From contig JAANYP010000395.1 in NCBI GenBank assembly GCA_020465985.1, positions 62,001 to 126,000 of the forward strand: 64,000 nucleotides of DNA, read 5' to 3'. The position numbers and the translations under genes are program-made. How positions within the stretch are numbered: position 1 is the first letter of the stretch; the number at the start of each line of letters is the position of its first letter. Of the stretch, positions 9,909 to 20,590 are shown piece by piece. This DNA is from Centrapalus pauciflorus (lineage: Eukaryota; Streptophyta; Magnoliopsida; Asterales; Asteraceae). The notes under the pieces are model-generated. The model saw only the letters and a list, made by a program, of their open reading frames with translations. It was not told the DNA's origin and did not search any database.

Positions 9909-11987
9909 TTACAGCTGTGCAAGTTTATGATCTATAGCCTTCAAAAATTCTTTCTTCATCTCTTCTTTATCACAAGATATTCTAGCTGATTTTATTTGCA
10001 GCAACATATCTTTTGAAAAATTGTAAAACTCAAGATTGAAGAAGATACCAGACCCATCTGTGAATTTGATTCTGTATGTCTTTGACTTGACAAACAGATC
10101 AATTTGCTTGATCTTTTTCCCTTTCTTCTCAGCATCTTTTATCTCTTGTCTTGCAAATTCAGGGTCAACCACTGTACTTAGATCTCTGATGAGTTGCTTC
10201 ACTTGTGGAAGAGCAGATCTCACTTGTGTAACAGACCCTATGTTGTACATCTTTATCAGTTCATCTCTGGTCAGCTTCTGAACTATTTGCCAAAAAGTAT
10301 CATACTCTTCTTCAGGACCAGACTCTCTTCTGATTACAAATTTGATTCTCAAGTCATGGTCATCCAGTGACTTAGCAAACCAGTAGTTGATTTGAGGCTT
10401 TGTGAAATCATGCTGATCAATCAGCTTCTCTATCTCCATAGCCTTTTGCAATTGTTGCTCAAAGAGCACCCTCTTAACAGATGAAGGAATAGAAACAACT
10501 GCTTGATCAGTGGGAGCAGGTGCACTGGCATCAGCTTCAGTTTGGACTGATTGAGTTGATGGTTGGACTTCTTGGGATGGTTGAGCTTCTGGAGAGACTT
10601 TTGTTCTCTTTCTTTTGTCCATCTCCTTGTCATGAATCTCTTGCAGCCTTTCAGTTGGCATGGACTGAGCCATTTTCTTTGGGATACCTGCTGCAAATGC
10701 AAAATTTATCAAGAATCTTCTGTGCTCAGCTTTGGAGTGCCCTGTTGGCATCTTTCTCTTCTTTGCTCCTTGCTTAACCACAAACCCCTTTAAGTAATCA
10801 CCTAAAGTCTCATCATCATCCATTGGGGTTTGGGCTTGCTGATCTAATTCCTTGTCCTGTTCTTCTGCTATTCTTTTGGCAATTTCAGCATCAAAGGCAA
10901 TTTGGGCTTCTTTGGAAGAAAATTTATGCTTTGGAGACTCAATGAGAATGCCCTTGCCCTTGTCTTTTGCAGCATATGTTGTAGCTTGGACTGTGCTTGA
11001 TGGAGCTTGAATGCCTTCCCTGATCACAACTCCAGTAGCTTTTGAAGGAGCAGCTTGAGTTTCTAGGCTAACAGCTTGAGAAGCTGTTGGGACTGCTAGC
11101 CTAGAAACTGGAACTGTTGATGCTGCTTGGACTGTTGTTGTTGGAGCTGCTTGAACAGACTTGGGAACCTCCTGATTCTCCCCCTTTTTGGAAGCATTGT
11201 TTTGGTCAGAAGGACCTACAACCTTTGCCCCTTGGGTTTGAATCATTTGCTCTAATTTCATAATTTTATTTCCACAGAGGGTGAACCCTTTGTGAAGATA
11301 ATCCATTCGCTTATTCTGAGCAGCCTCTGCCTGTTTGAGTTCAAAAATTTGAGCCCCCTGTGCAGCAATGATGGACATTTGATATTCCAACATGGCTACA
11401 ACAGGTTTCAGCTTGGGATCCGTCAAAAGCATGAGTTGCAAACTTGTCTCAAGATCAGAAAACACCTGGGGTGCTGGTGATCTATCACGAACATTAAGAC
11501 CAGAAGTAGAAACTTCTGGGCCCCTCTTTTCTTGGTTCTGGGGACTTCCAGCTTGTGTTTGCACACTTGCTGTTGCCATGAGCGTGGTCTTAGCTATGTT
11601 GGCCCTGTCCTGTGCCTCTTGTGCAGAGACATCAGTAGTGCCAGCCACAGAACCCATATGAACCATCTCTGAAGAGATGTTCACCTCCTGAGAGAGGATG
11701 GGAGTTTCCTCAACTGGTTCCCTTTGGATATTCTGTGCAGAAGTATCCTCCTGCACAGGGATATATGGCTCTTGTCTAGGGGAGGAGGAGGAAGGAGCTC
11801 CTGGTCCCCTTTTCCTTTTATATAAGTATTTTAGTGGGCGTTTTGGCTGTACAAAAGGATCAGATGGGATATTTGTATCATGAGGAGTGGGTTGGGGTCC
11901 TGGGGGTGAAGCAGGAATGTTGGGCTGTGTCTGCTCAGGACCCTCTCCTCTGCTTCCTGGAATGATGTTCATCATTGCAGAGGGCAA
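9909..11987 (-). pseudogene. Sirevirus extra ('env-like') ORF, C-terminal part
   Basis: 692-codon open frame downstream of pol. The Met at 11987 is probably not the true start. The same frame is open further upstream to about 12060, so this is the C-terminal three quarters of one long protein whose first part is 12023-12706. It is Gln/Ala/Pro/Thr-rich and low-complexity (repeated QAA/QAV/SVQ blocks), with a likely coiled coil near residues 195-250 (FELKQAEAAQNKRMDYLHKG) and a Lys-rich C-terminus. I see no signal peptide or membrane segment, so 'envelope' is only a positional name. Its function is unknown to me. Confidence 0.65.
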
Positions 11988-12022
11988 TGGAACATCTATA
12001 CTTACAAAATTGGCACTTGGCT

Positions 12023-12706
12023 TTAACAGCCTTTGATTGAAGACAGTGAGTGCCTATGGGAAACATGTATCCGTTTATGTAAATGTGGAGTTGTGCAGGT
12101 GTGTGCAATAATTTCTGCCAAAAACCTAGGATACATCAGAAATTTCCCATTCTTTAGGGAATGATGCCTTAACATCCCCTGAAAAGTCATGTTTGAAAAA
12201 TTGAACTGTTGGCCAGTAGAAAAGCACACTAAGGCAGTGGCAATATTTGAAGAAAACTCAGACCAACCAGTTCTTTTGGGGCTTAAACATTGCTGAATAA
12301 TATGCACAAGGTATTTCCATTTAGGAGAAAAATGTGCCTTAAGAAAAGTAAAAGAATCAGCAGGACCCCTATAACCAATATTTTGAAGACCAAAATGTAA
12401 AGCTTGAAGGGATAGGTCGGTCATACCTGAGGCATCTTGAAGATGCAAGTGATGTCTGATGGATTCCTCAGTGATATTGATGACAGTTCCATCAATCTTG
12501 GATATGAGGGTAGGCACTCCATTGATGGTTTGAACAGATGCATGATTCCAAAACTGTTCAATATGGGAGATGTATATAGTAGGGTTTATGGATAAGGCAT
12601 AATGGATATGGGAGTGCCTGAGGAAATCCATCATTGCATGAATTGGTTGAAGTTCAGAGTGTTTTAGGGTGTATGGAAGGCAGTTGTGTTCTTTTACAAA
12701 CTCCAT
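12023..12706 (-). pseudogene. Sirevirus extra ('env-like') ORF, N-terminal part (frameshift at end)
   Basis: 227-codon frame starting MEFVKEHNCLPYTLKHSELQ. The region MMDFLRHSHIHYALS...HIEQFWNHASV...ITEESIRHHLHLQD is a recurrent globular domain in Asteraceae copia extra ORFs, from memory of family patterns. A one-base shift near 12045-12062 links it to the frame of 9909-11987. Without it the protein would be about 930 residues. No signal peptide is seen. It lies about 340 bp downstream of pol, so it probably needs its own mRNA or splicing. Confidence 0.65.
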
Positions 12707-13047
12707 TGACGAAGAAACGACGGTTTAGGGTTTGAAAGAAGAATGTGTGATTCGTTCAGAGTGAAAGCAAGAGGCCGTGGAAGAAGAAGATGTAACTGGT
12801 AGTTACAACTGAACGAAACCGGGACCTTTAAAGGTTTCGAAAAGGTTGGGTCCCGCGCACACATTTGAGAAATTACCCAAATACCCTGCACACTTTGACA
12901 GATCAAGTGAAAACAACTAACAGCGTGAGAAAATGAACTAGCAGCTTGAGAAAATACTCAAGCTGTTAGTTAGAAATGAAGCATCTTTTAATAAAAACAG
13001 TGACTCCCCCTTAAATTAAGCATACATATTAGATAATAATGAAAATT
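12707..13047 (-). other. Spacer between pol and the extra ORF, with a hairpin
   Basis: No coding seen. It contains three direct and one inverted copy of the CAGCTTGAG motif. Arms 12936-12950 and 12957-12971 form a 15-bp inverted repeat with one mismatch around a 6-base loop (aaaata). Confidence 0.75.
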
Positions 13048-16000
13048 TTAATCCATGTTTACCATACCAATGTTTGATACTAGGAAAGTGAACCTTCCTA
13101 CATCAAAAGGTTTTGTAAATAGATCAGCTAACTGATCATCAGTATGAATCTTGGTAACTTGGATTAACTTCTTTTCATTACAATCTCTGATAAAGTGAAA
13201 TCTGATTTCTATATGCTTGGTTTTTGGGAATTTCACTGGGTTTTGCACAATGCTGATTGCACTTGAGTTGTCAATATAAATAGGAGTGGATAAGAAATTC
13301 ATACCATAGTCTCTTAGTTGATTTTGAATCCACATTACCTGGGAGCAGCAGCTTGCAGCTGCTACATATTCTGCTTCAGTGGATGATGTGGACACAGTTG
13401 TTTGCTTTTTGCATTGCCAAGAGACCAATCTTGCTCCTAAGTATTGACATCCACCAGTTGTGGATTTCCTGTCAATGTTGCATCCACTATAGTCACTGTC
13501 AGAATAAGCAGTTAGTACAAGGGGAGAGTCTTTAGGATACCATAGGCCTAAATGTGGTTGGCCTTTAAGATATCTAAAGATTCTCTTAACAGCAACCAAG
13601 TGAGAATCCTTTGGAGAGCATTGAAACCTAGCACACACACAGACAGCAAACATAATATCAGGTCTGGAAGATGTTAGATACATGAGAGATCCTATAAGGG
13701 ATCTGTATAGATGAATGTCCACATCTATGCCATCTTTGTCTGTATGGAGCTGTTTATGAGGATCCATTGGAGTGCTTGCAACCTTTGTGTCTTGATAGCC
13801 AAACTTTTCCAGTATGTCTTTGACATACTTTGATTGACTTATGAATAGACCAGTAGGCTTCTGTTTAACCTGCAGCCCTAGAAAGAATGTGAGTTCCCCC
13901 ATTGAACTCATTTGAAACTTTTTGTGCATTAGGGTCTCAAATTCTTTGCACAAACAATCATTTGTTGAGCCAAAGATGATATCATCCACATAGATTTGGA
14001 CAAGTAAAATCTCAGCTTTGATGGATTTAGTGAAAAGTGTTTTGTCCAGAGTGCCTCTCTTGAATCCATTCTGTAGAAGATATGATGACAGAGTGTCATA
14101 CCATGCTCTGGGGGCTTGGTGGAGACCATACAGAGCCTTGTCTAGCTTGTACACCCTGTCTGGATACTTGTAGTCTTCAAAACCAGGAGGTTGACACACA
14201 TATACTTCCTCTTCAATTGTCCCATACAGGAAAGCAGACTTGACATCCATTTGATACACTATAAATCCTTTGAAGCTTGCATAGGCTAGAAATAGTCTGA
14301 TGGCTTCAATTCTTGCTACTGGAGCAAATACTTCATCATAATCAATGCCTTCTTCTTGAGTGTACCTATGTGCTACTAGTCTTGCTTTGTTCTTGATGAC
14401 TATCCCTCTCTCATCCTTCTTGTTTCTGAACACCCATCTTGTACCAATTGCTCTCTTACCTTTAGGAAGATCCACCAGAGTCCATACATTCTGAATTTTG
14501 AACTGTAAAAGCTCTTCTTGCATAGCTTCAATCCAGGATGAATCTTTTAATGCTTCTGATGCCTTTTTGGGTTCTAGTTGAGACATGAAACAGGCATGTT
14601 CAAAAGCAGCTAGACTGAATTCAGGAACTGCTTGTTCAGCAGCAGCAGTCTCATTGTGAACCATTTTCCTTGTTTGAACAGGAGTGTTTGGATCACCCAG
14701 TATTTGATTGAGAGGGTGATACTTGTGAACCCTTAGTGTGGGCTCTCTCTCTGTTTGAAAAGAAGTTCCAAGATCTGTATCATCTCCATCAGAACTAGTA
14801 AAAGAATCAGCTTCAGTAACAGCTTGACTTGAATCTGGGACTGTGTCCCTTTGTGTTGGAGCTGTTCTCTCAGGACTTGGGAGTGGCACTTCAGTATCTG
14901 GATGTGCATCATGTTGGGCATTCAGGACCCCTGGAGGATCACATGACAGAAGTGGTAGAGTGGTGTAATCATCCCAACTTGTTGAATCTGCAGTAGTCTG
15001 AAATTTTGTGCCAACAGCTTGAGAAATTGTATTGGCAGCATGAGAATTTGTGTTAGCAGCTTCAACCCTGTATGCATCAGCTTCTGCAGTATACTCAACA
15101 AAGCTCAGAGAATGTGTTAGTGAATCTAAATGAAACAACCAATCAGTTACAGTGCCTTTGATATTAGCAATATTTTCATTAAATTCAACATTGGCACTTT
15201 CTTCAATTGTTTTAGACACACTGTTGTATACTCTATAGGCTTTGCTTTGAGTTGAGTATCCTACAAAGAATCCTTCTTCAGCTTTACTTTCAAACTTTCC
15301 TAAGTGAGTCTTAGTGTGAAGAATAGTACATGGGCATCCAAAAGGCTTGAAGAAAGCAATTAGGGGACTTCTGTTATGGAATAACTCATAGGGAGTTTTC
15401 CCTTGTGATTGAACAACTTGAACCCTATTTAGAACATAACAGGCTGTATTAACAGCTTCTGCCCAGAAAGTCATTGGCAGATTTGAATCAGCTAACATTG
15501 TTCTAGCAGCCTCAATTAATGTTCTGTTCTTTCTTTCAGCTACACCGTTTTGTTGTGGTGTTCTTGGTGCACTATATTGTCTAGCAATGCCTTTGGACTC
15601 ACAGAAACTGTTTAGAATGTGATTTTTAAATTCAGTTCCATTGTCTGATCTTATCACCTTAACTTTGGAATTTGATTGGTTTTCTATCTTAAGGATAAAA
15701 GACTTAACTAGCTCAGCAGTTTCATCTTTGGACCTAAGAAAGTAAACCCAAGTAAATCTGGTGAAATCATCAACAATGACTAAACAGTATGCCCTTTTAT
15801 TCAAACTTAAAACAGATGTTGGACCAAATAGATCCATATGTAGCAACTGAAGGACAGATGAGATTGAATTTACTTCTTTGGTCTTATGAGAAGTTTTGTG
15901 TTGCTTACCTTTAAGGCATGCTACACAATGATCATCACAAATGAACTCCTTTTGTGGTAAGCCTCTTACCAGATTCTTTTTAACTAAAGCATTCATGGAC

Positions 16001-16554
16001 TTGAAGTTCATGTGACACATCTTTCTATGCCAAAGAGCAGACTCATTTGATGATGCTTTGGATATTAAACAGCTTAAAGTATTTGATTTAAATAAGAGAT
16101 CTGTGTCCAGGCAGTAAACATTGTCCTTTCTTGGTGTTCTTAGTAAAACAAGATTTTCAGGAACTTTGAAATCTTTTGAAAGAACAATGCACTCAGAATC
16201 TGTGAACAGAACAATGTTTTGTTTGTCACAGATTTGAGAGACACTTAATAAATTGTACTTAAGTTGTTCAACATACAAAACATCATGGAATGTCATGTTG
16301 CCTGCATTAACAGTACCTTTACCTGTAACCTTACCTCCTTTTGAGTTGCCTCCAAATGCAACAAAACCTCCATCAAAACCTTTGAAATTTGACAAGCATT
16401 CAGAGTTGCCTGTCATGTGCCTAGAGCATCCACTGTCCAGATGCCATCTTGTTCTATGAGGAGACCTGTGGTTGCCCTGCACAAATAACAGCTTAGTTAG
16501 TAGTGGAGTAAACCCAAACCAAATTGGTTTTGGGTTGGCCTTGTACATTGACAT
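13048..16554 (-). CDS. pol: Sirevirus-like Pol polyprotein (protease, integrase, RT, RNase H), intact
   Basis: 1168 uninterrupted codons. Domains in order: aspartic protease (WHLDSGCSRHMTG, residue about 40), GAG-pre-integrase and HHCC zinc site (LWHRKMCHMNF to CVACLKGKQH, about 175-225), integrase core (HMDLFGP, IRSDNGTEF, QNGVAERKNRT, about 235-345), RT (about 680-900; MDVKSAFLYG, ALYGLHQAPRAWY and the catalytic QIYVDDIIFG), RNase H (AYSDSDYSG, STSSTEAEYVAA, TKHIEIRFHFIRD) and the end LADLFTKPF. All catalytic residues I can check are present. It overlaps the gag frame by 62 bases in the +1 frame, so the annotated Met may not be the real start; expression probably needs frameshifting. This is the best candidate for a functional protein among the retroelements here. 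Confidence 0.92.
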   Translation of the reverse strand: MSMYKANPKPIWFGFTPLLTKLLFVQGNHRSPHRTRWHLDSGCSRHMTGNSECLSNFKGFDGGFVAFGGNSKGGKVTGKGTVNAGNMTFHDVLYVEQLKYNLLSVSQICDKQNIVLFTDSECIVLSKDFKVPENLVLLRTPRKDNVYCLDTDLLFKSNTLSCLISKASSNESALWHRKMCHMNFKSMNALVKKNLVRGLPQKEFICDDHCVACLKGKQHKTSHKTKEVNSISSVLQLLHMDLFGPTSVLSLNKRAYCLVIVDDFTRFTWVYFLRSKDETAELVKSFILKIENQSNSKVKVIRSDNGTEFKNHILNSFCESKGIARQYSAPRTPQQNGVAERKNRTLIEAARTMLADSNLPMTFWAEAVNTACYVLNRVQVVQSQGKTPYELFHNRSPLIAFFKPFGCPCTILHTKTHLGKFESKAEEGFFVGYSTQSKAYRVYNSVSKTIEESANVEFNENIANIKGTVTDWLFHLDSLTHSLSFVEYTAEADAYRVEAANTNSHAANTISQAVGTKFQTTADSTSWDDYTTLPLLSCDPPGVLNAQHDAHPDTEVPLPSPERTAPTQRDTVPDSSQAVTEADSFTSSDGDDTDLGTSFQTEREPTLRVHKYHPLNQILGDPNTPVQTRKMVHNETAAAEQAVPEFSLAAFEHACFMSQLEPKKASEALKDSSWIEAMQEELLQFKIQNVWTLVDLPKGKRAIGTRWVFRNKKDERGIVIKNKARLVAHRYTQEEGIDYDEVFAPVARIEAIRLFLAYASFKGFIVYQMDVKSAFLYGTIEEEVYVCQPPGFEDYKYPDRVYKLDKALYGLHQAPRAWYDTLSSYLLQNGFKRGTLDKTLFTKSIKAEILLVQIYVDDIIFGSTNDCLCKEFETLMHKKFQMSSMGELTFFLGLQVKQKPTGLFISQSKYVKDILEKFGYQDTKVASTPMDPHKQLHTDKDGIDVDIHLYRSLIGSLMYLTSSRPDIMFAVCVCARFQCSPKDSHLVAVKRIFRYLKGQPHLGLWYPKDSPLVLTAYSDSDYSGCNIDRKSTTGGCQYLGARLVSWQCKKQTTVSTSSTEAEYVAAASCCSQVMWIQNQLRDYGMNFLSTPIYIDNSSAISIVQNPVKFPKTKHIEIRFHFIRDCNEKKLIQVTKIHTDDQLADLFTKPFDVGRFTFLVSNIGMVNMD

Positions 16555-19121
16555 AACTAAATACTGTTTTTGACTTCTTATATTTAGTGAGATCTACTGA
16601 TGGAGTCTTTGGAGAGTATTTGGTGATTATATGAGGTATCCAACTATTTTGATCATCTTTTCTTCTAACAGTCTCAGATGGTTCACTAGCAGCTCCAGAT
16701 TGATGCTCAGCAGTTTGAGCTGTGTTTGTAGTGCTAACAGTTTCAGTTTTTGCACTAACAGCATCAGATTTTGACTTAGCAGTCTGATCTTTTGCATTAG
16801 CAGTTTGAGCATCAGATTTGTCCTTGACACACCATATTTGTTTAAAACTTGATTTAGGCTTTGCCAAAACTTGTTTTTGATGTGTGGACTGTTTTTTATT
16901 AACTTTGGAAAACCTGTGATCAACTGTTTTCTTTGGAACTGCTGTGGAAGGTTTCACTTTTGAGTGCTTTGCCTGAATAAGATTTGATTTTGTGTGATGC
17001 ACAGTCTGTTTTGCAACAGCTGGTTTGTAAAAACAATCTTTGGCTAAGTGATTCTTCCTTCCACAGTGAAAACATCTTTTGACAGTTTGAATTGGAAAAC
17101 CAGACTTTTCTGCCAATTTCTGGTTCTTGTTTCTCTGATTTCCTCTTACCTGCTGTTGTTTAGGAAACTTTTGAACACCATGCTTTTGGCATGTGCAGAC
17201 AGAAACAATTTTACCTCTTTTATTTCCTTTTGATGAAGATGCAGTGTTACAGTTAGAATGTACAGAAACTTGTGGAGTAGCATTGCATACACTCATCTTC
17301 TCTTTTCCTTTCTTACTGGGGGCTTGGACCTCTATGGGTGCACTCATTGTGTCACAGTCTCTATTTTGACTCTTATCTTCCTTTAATTCAGGACTGTTAT
17401 CAAGGATAGGATCTACAATAGTCATAGACTCATCTAGTGGTTCATTGACAAGTCTATCAGCAACCTCACTCATTGGATGAATGTACTTGTTATTGTATGG
17501 AGGTGGAGTAGCTCTGTATCCTATTCCTTCTTTGGGATTGACCTGAGATTTCACTCTATCTTTAAATTGGACTTCCATTAGGTGTTCCAGCTTTTGATTT
17601 GCTAACTTGAAGTTTCCTAGATCTATGTTAACAGATTCTAGTTTCTTATTAGCCTCAAACACCTTTTGTTCAGTCTCTTCTACCTTTTTATTCAGAGATT
17701 CTATTTTCTTATTTAGCTCCTTTTTCTCCCACTCATGATAGGTTCTATCATACCCCATTTGAATCTCATTATCCTTATAATCATTGATCTGTTTTTCCAG
17801 ATCTTCTATGGCTTGCATGTATTCATATCTCCTTTCTTCCATCTTAGCTAGAGTTTTGCACATGCTCTCATTATGATCTCTGTACTTTTTAACCATATTT
17901 TTGCATGATTGAGAGTAGAGTTTAGAATTTACCTCAGAGGGCAGTTCAATGGAGGAGACATTTGATGTTTCTGCCATAAGTGCTGGATTTTGAAATTCTT
18001 CCTCTGTCTGATCACTCCAGTCAAACACATTGTCTTCTTGAGAGACAAGTGCTGTTGATGATGATGTTAGAATGGGTTGTGAAGTCCTTGATGGCTGTTG
18101 ACCTTGAGATCTACATTCTCTGGCAAAGTGACCAAGCTTATGGCATTTATAGCATTCCACTTTTGATTTATCAAAAGATGGTTTGCCTTCTGTCTTGGCT
18201 TGAAAGTTGGTCCTACCAGTTTTTTTCAGAAATCTTTTGGCCCTCATGGTCAACATTGCATGCTGCCACTTTAAATCCATCTCTTCAAGATCATCTGGAT
18301 GAATTTGTTCCAAGTCTTCAACATTTAGAGCAAATAATCCATCATTGGCAACAAAAGCCTCATAGTGAGTTTCAGCAGAGTTGCCATCACCACCTGAGAA
18401 AGAATCAGAGTTATTAGATTTTTCAGAAGACAGAAGAGCAGTATTGTGATTATAAGAAAAGGATTTCTTTTTAGCATCAATCTCAGTCTCAAACACTCTT
18501 AAACTGTTATACAGATCATCCAATTCTATCTCATCAAGAGTGTCTTTTGTTCTCCATTGTGCAGCATAGACTGTCCATTCTTCTCCAAGAGATCTGAGAA
18601 ACTTTCTGTTGACTTCATCTTGATCCAGATTGACCTTTGCACTTTCCAGTTCACTTATCAGTTTGTTGAACCTGTCAAAGATTTGAGTAAGGTTTTCATT
18701 CTTGCCACCTATTAAAGTTTTCATACTGCTGTTTCAAGAGGTCCTTTTGGTTTCTCTTGGTACTGGCATTACCAGCAAACCTCTTCTCTAAGGCATTCCA
18801 AAGAGAATGAGCAGTATAAAACTTTTTAAACTGATGTTGATAAGCATTAGGAATGGCTATTTGTAAAAGTGTAAGTGCTTTCACTTCATTCATTCTAGCC
18901 TTCCTTTCAAGTTCAGTTTTTGGAGGAGTTTTGACTGGTTTTCCCTCATCATCAAGTTCTGAATCAACTACAGGAGGAAATTCAACAGCTTCCCATATGG
19001 CATAATCAATGAATTGAATATGCTGTTGAATCCTGAGTTTCCACATCTCAAACTCAGTGGGCTTGAGCATAGGCACTTTGAGTCCTTGCCCAGATCCACT
19101 GCTGCTATTTTCAAATTCCAT
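16493..19121 (-). pseudogene. gag: Sirevirus-like Gag with two zinc knuckles, one frameshift
   Basis: Begins at Met 19121 (MEFENSSSGSGQGLKVPMLK, then FEMWKLRIQQHIQF, usual for copia gag) and runs to 18696. A one-base shift near 18705-18715 moves to 16493-18724. There follow the UBN2-type core (NKLISELESAKVNLDQDEVN, FLRSLGEEWTVYAAQW), zinc knuckle CYKCHKLGHFAREC, a long coiled coil (about residues 270-385 of the second frame), a second zinc knuckle CFHCGRKNHLAKDC, and a Lys/Thr/Ala-rich tail with repeated AKxxTA blocks. Gag forms the virus-like particle. The frameshift is the only defect seen, and recent. Confidence 0.88.
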
Positions 19122-19222
19122 TGCAAAACAATTAAAAATTTAAAAGAAAGTTTTTGACTTTGAAAAACAAATAGCAACCTGGTTTGAAAAACCTGTTTTG
19201 AACAACCTGGTTTGACAAACCT

Positions 19223-19235
19223 GTCTCTGATACCA
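19223..19235 (-). other. Primer binding site of Sirevirus-like element
   Basis: Minus strand TGGTATCAGAGAC, two bases inside the 5' LTR (initiator tRNA-Met type). Confidence 0.88.
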
Positions 19236-19237
19236 CT

Positions 19238-19904
19238 TGTCAGGATCTAAATATGAATTACCAAGACTAACTGATTTGAATTTATCAGAGTATAAATCAA
19301 TAATCTTGCTTTGAATCAAAGTTTAATCAAGAAGTTTGCGGAATAACACTTAATTATTTTATCAAAAACTTTCAGAATCAATAATGAATAAACACACAAG
19401 AATTAATCAAGACTGTTTGTATTGCTGAATTCAACTATTGCAATCACCTCTAATCTGTTTGATTAGACGAAGAACACAGACTGTTCTTAGGGTTTTACAA
19501 CCTTAGAGGCTTATGAAAACTTAATCAACAAAGCAATTACAGACTCAAAATATGCAGGAAAAACCTATACGATAGAAAGACCTATTCTATGTATTTATAT
19601 TGCTTCTTGATATGTTTCCTTGACGAATAATGACTTCTCTGATAGTAGATATGCTGGAATCTTCACGTAGATATCGTTTCCTGAAAATCAGCACTTTCTG
19701 TTTCTGAAACTGTTGAGCAGCTTGAATCTCTTGACAGCATGAGCAGAGCAGCTTGAGTTGTTTTGCTCTGGCAGCTTGAACTTTTACACTAGCAGCTCGA
19801 GTTTCTTCAACTAGCAGCATGAACTTTGTATTTACATTTAAAAACTACTAACAGTCTGAGAAGTCTAACTAACAGCTTGAATATACTTAAACTATTTCCC
19901 AACA
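19238..19904 (-). repeat. 5' LTR of Sirevirus-like element
   Basis: 667 bp, nearly identical to 9141-9807. It carries the promoter for the element: the TATA-like box TATAAATA (minus) is at 19592-19599, and the CAGCTTGAG motif cluster lies upstream of it in transcription direction (about 19718-19882). Confidence 0.93.
19592..19599 (-). promoter_or_regulatory. TATA box of Sirevirus-like 5' LTR
   Basis: TATAAATA on the minus strand, about 310 bp into the LTR; start of transcription expected some 30 bases downstream. Inferred from sequence only. Confidence 0.5.
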
Positions 19905-19905
19905 A

Positions 19906-20030
19906 TCAACCAACACATATAATTTTCCTAGAGAATAAGGAAAGACAACTTATTTAAGGACTAGGAAATGTAACAGCAAAAACATTTACTTCAATTTACA
20001 CCAAGTTATGAATGACCATGACTTCCAACA
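19906..20030 (-). repeat. 5' LTR of outer copia, right piece
   Basis: Resumes with tcaaccaacacat and ends cttccaaca; matches 4906-5026. The first five bases duplicate 9136-9140. Confidence 0.9.
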
Positions 20031-20035
20031 ATTTT

Positions 20036-20590
20036 ATGCATGAGTCGACCAAATGCTAATTCGTTGTGAAACATCTTTTGACACATTAGTTTCTTGGCTG
20101 ACATGACACTTTTATAGAATTTAAAAGGGTCAATTTTATTTTTCCTCATAAAAGTTTTCAATTAAATTTTTTTTTCCTATTTGGTGAAATTTAAACTTTA
20201 GAACCTCCTTTCAGTTTTTAGAAATCCGATTTACTAATTATAACTGGGTTCTAATGATCAAATTTCACTAAACGAAAAAAGAAAAGTTAACTTGAGGACT
20301 TTTATGACAATAAAACTAACATAGATGGACGAAAACGCAAAAAACGTGAAAACATGTTGGTTTTTTCGTAATAAACTAAATTTAAAATAAATTTTGCAAT
20401 CTTAATTTACCGTTTATATTTTTAATTTTCTTCATACATTTGAATGTTTTTAGTATTTTTGAAGCTTAAGCACACAACACTAACATCCAAATGTTTTTGA
20501 GTATTGTTGGATGGTGATAGTTTTTTACAATGGATGTTAGTGTGGTGTGTTTTGTATGGAAAACTTAGTTGCAATCTATAATTCTATATA
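20036..20590. other. AT-rich spacer, nothing recognised
   Basis: Original insertion locus of the copia complex. No coding frame, RNA gene or clear repeat seen. Confidence 0.6.

Larger units (their letters stand above)
9141..19905 (-). mobile_element. Sirevirus-like Ty1/copia retrotransposon, young, inserted in an older copia LTR
   Basis: 10.8-kb minus-strand element with 667-bp LTRs (9141-9807, 19238-19904). The target duplication is TCAAC (9136-9140, 19906-19910) if one extra A at 19905 is counted as element. The order is 5' LTR, iMet primer site, gag with two zinc knuckles, pol in the +1 frame, a spacer with a hairpin, a long extra ORF, then a GGGGGAGA-type polypurine tract. That layout, the polypurine tract and the extra 3' ORF fit the Sirevirus (SIRE/Maximus) lineage. 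The LTRs show about two differences, so the insertion is recent. Confidence 0.92.
4784..20030 (-). mobile_element. Ty1/copia LTR retrotransposon (outer element, split by a younger copia)
   Basis: Minus-strand element bounded by LTRs 4784-5026 and 9020-9140 plus 19906-20030, with a perfect 5-bp target duplication ATTTT at 4779-4783 and 20031-20035. The interior 5027-9019 holds gag-protease-integrase-RT-RNase H in copia order. A second copia element (9141-19905) is inserted into its 5' LTR. The LTR halves differ at several percent of positions by eye, and the coding part has frameshifts and stops, so it is clearly older than its passenger. Confidence 0.93.
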
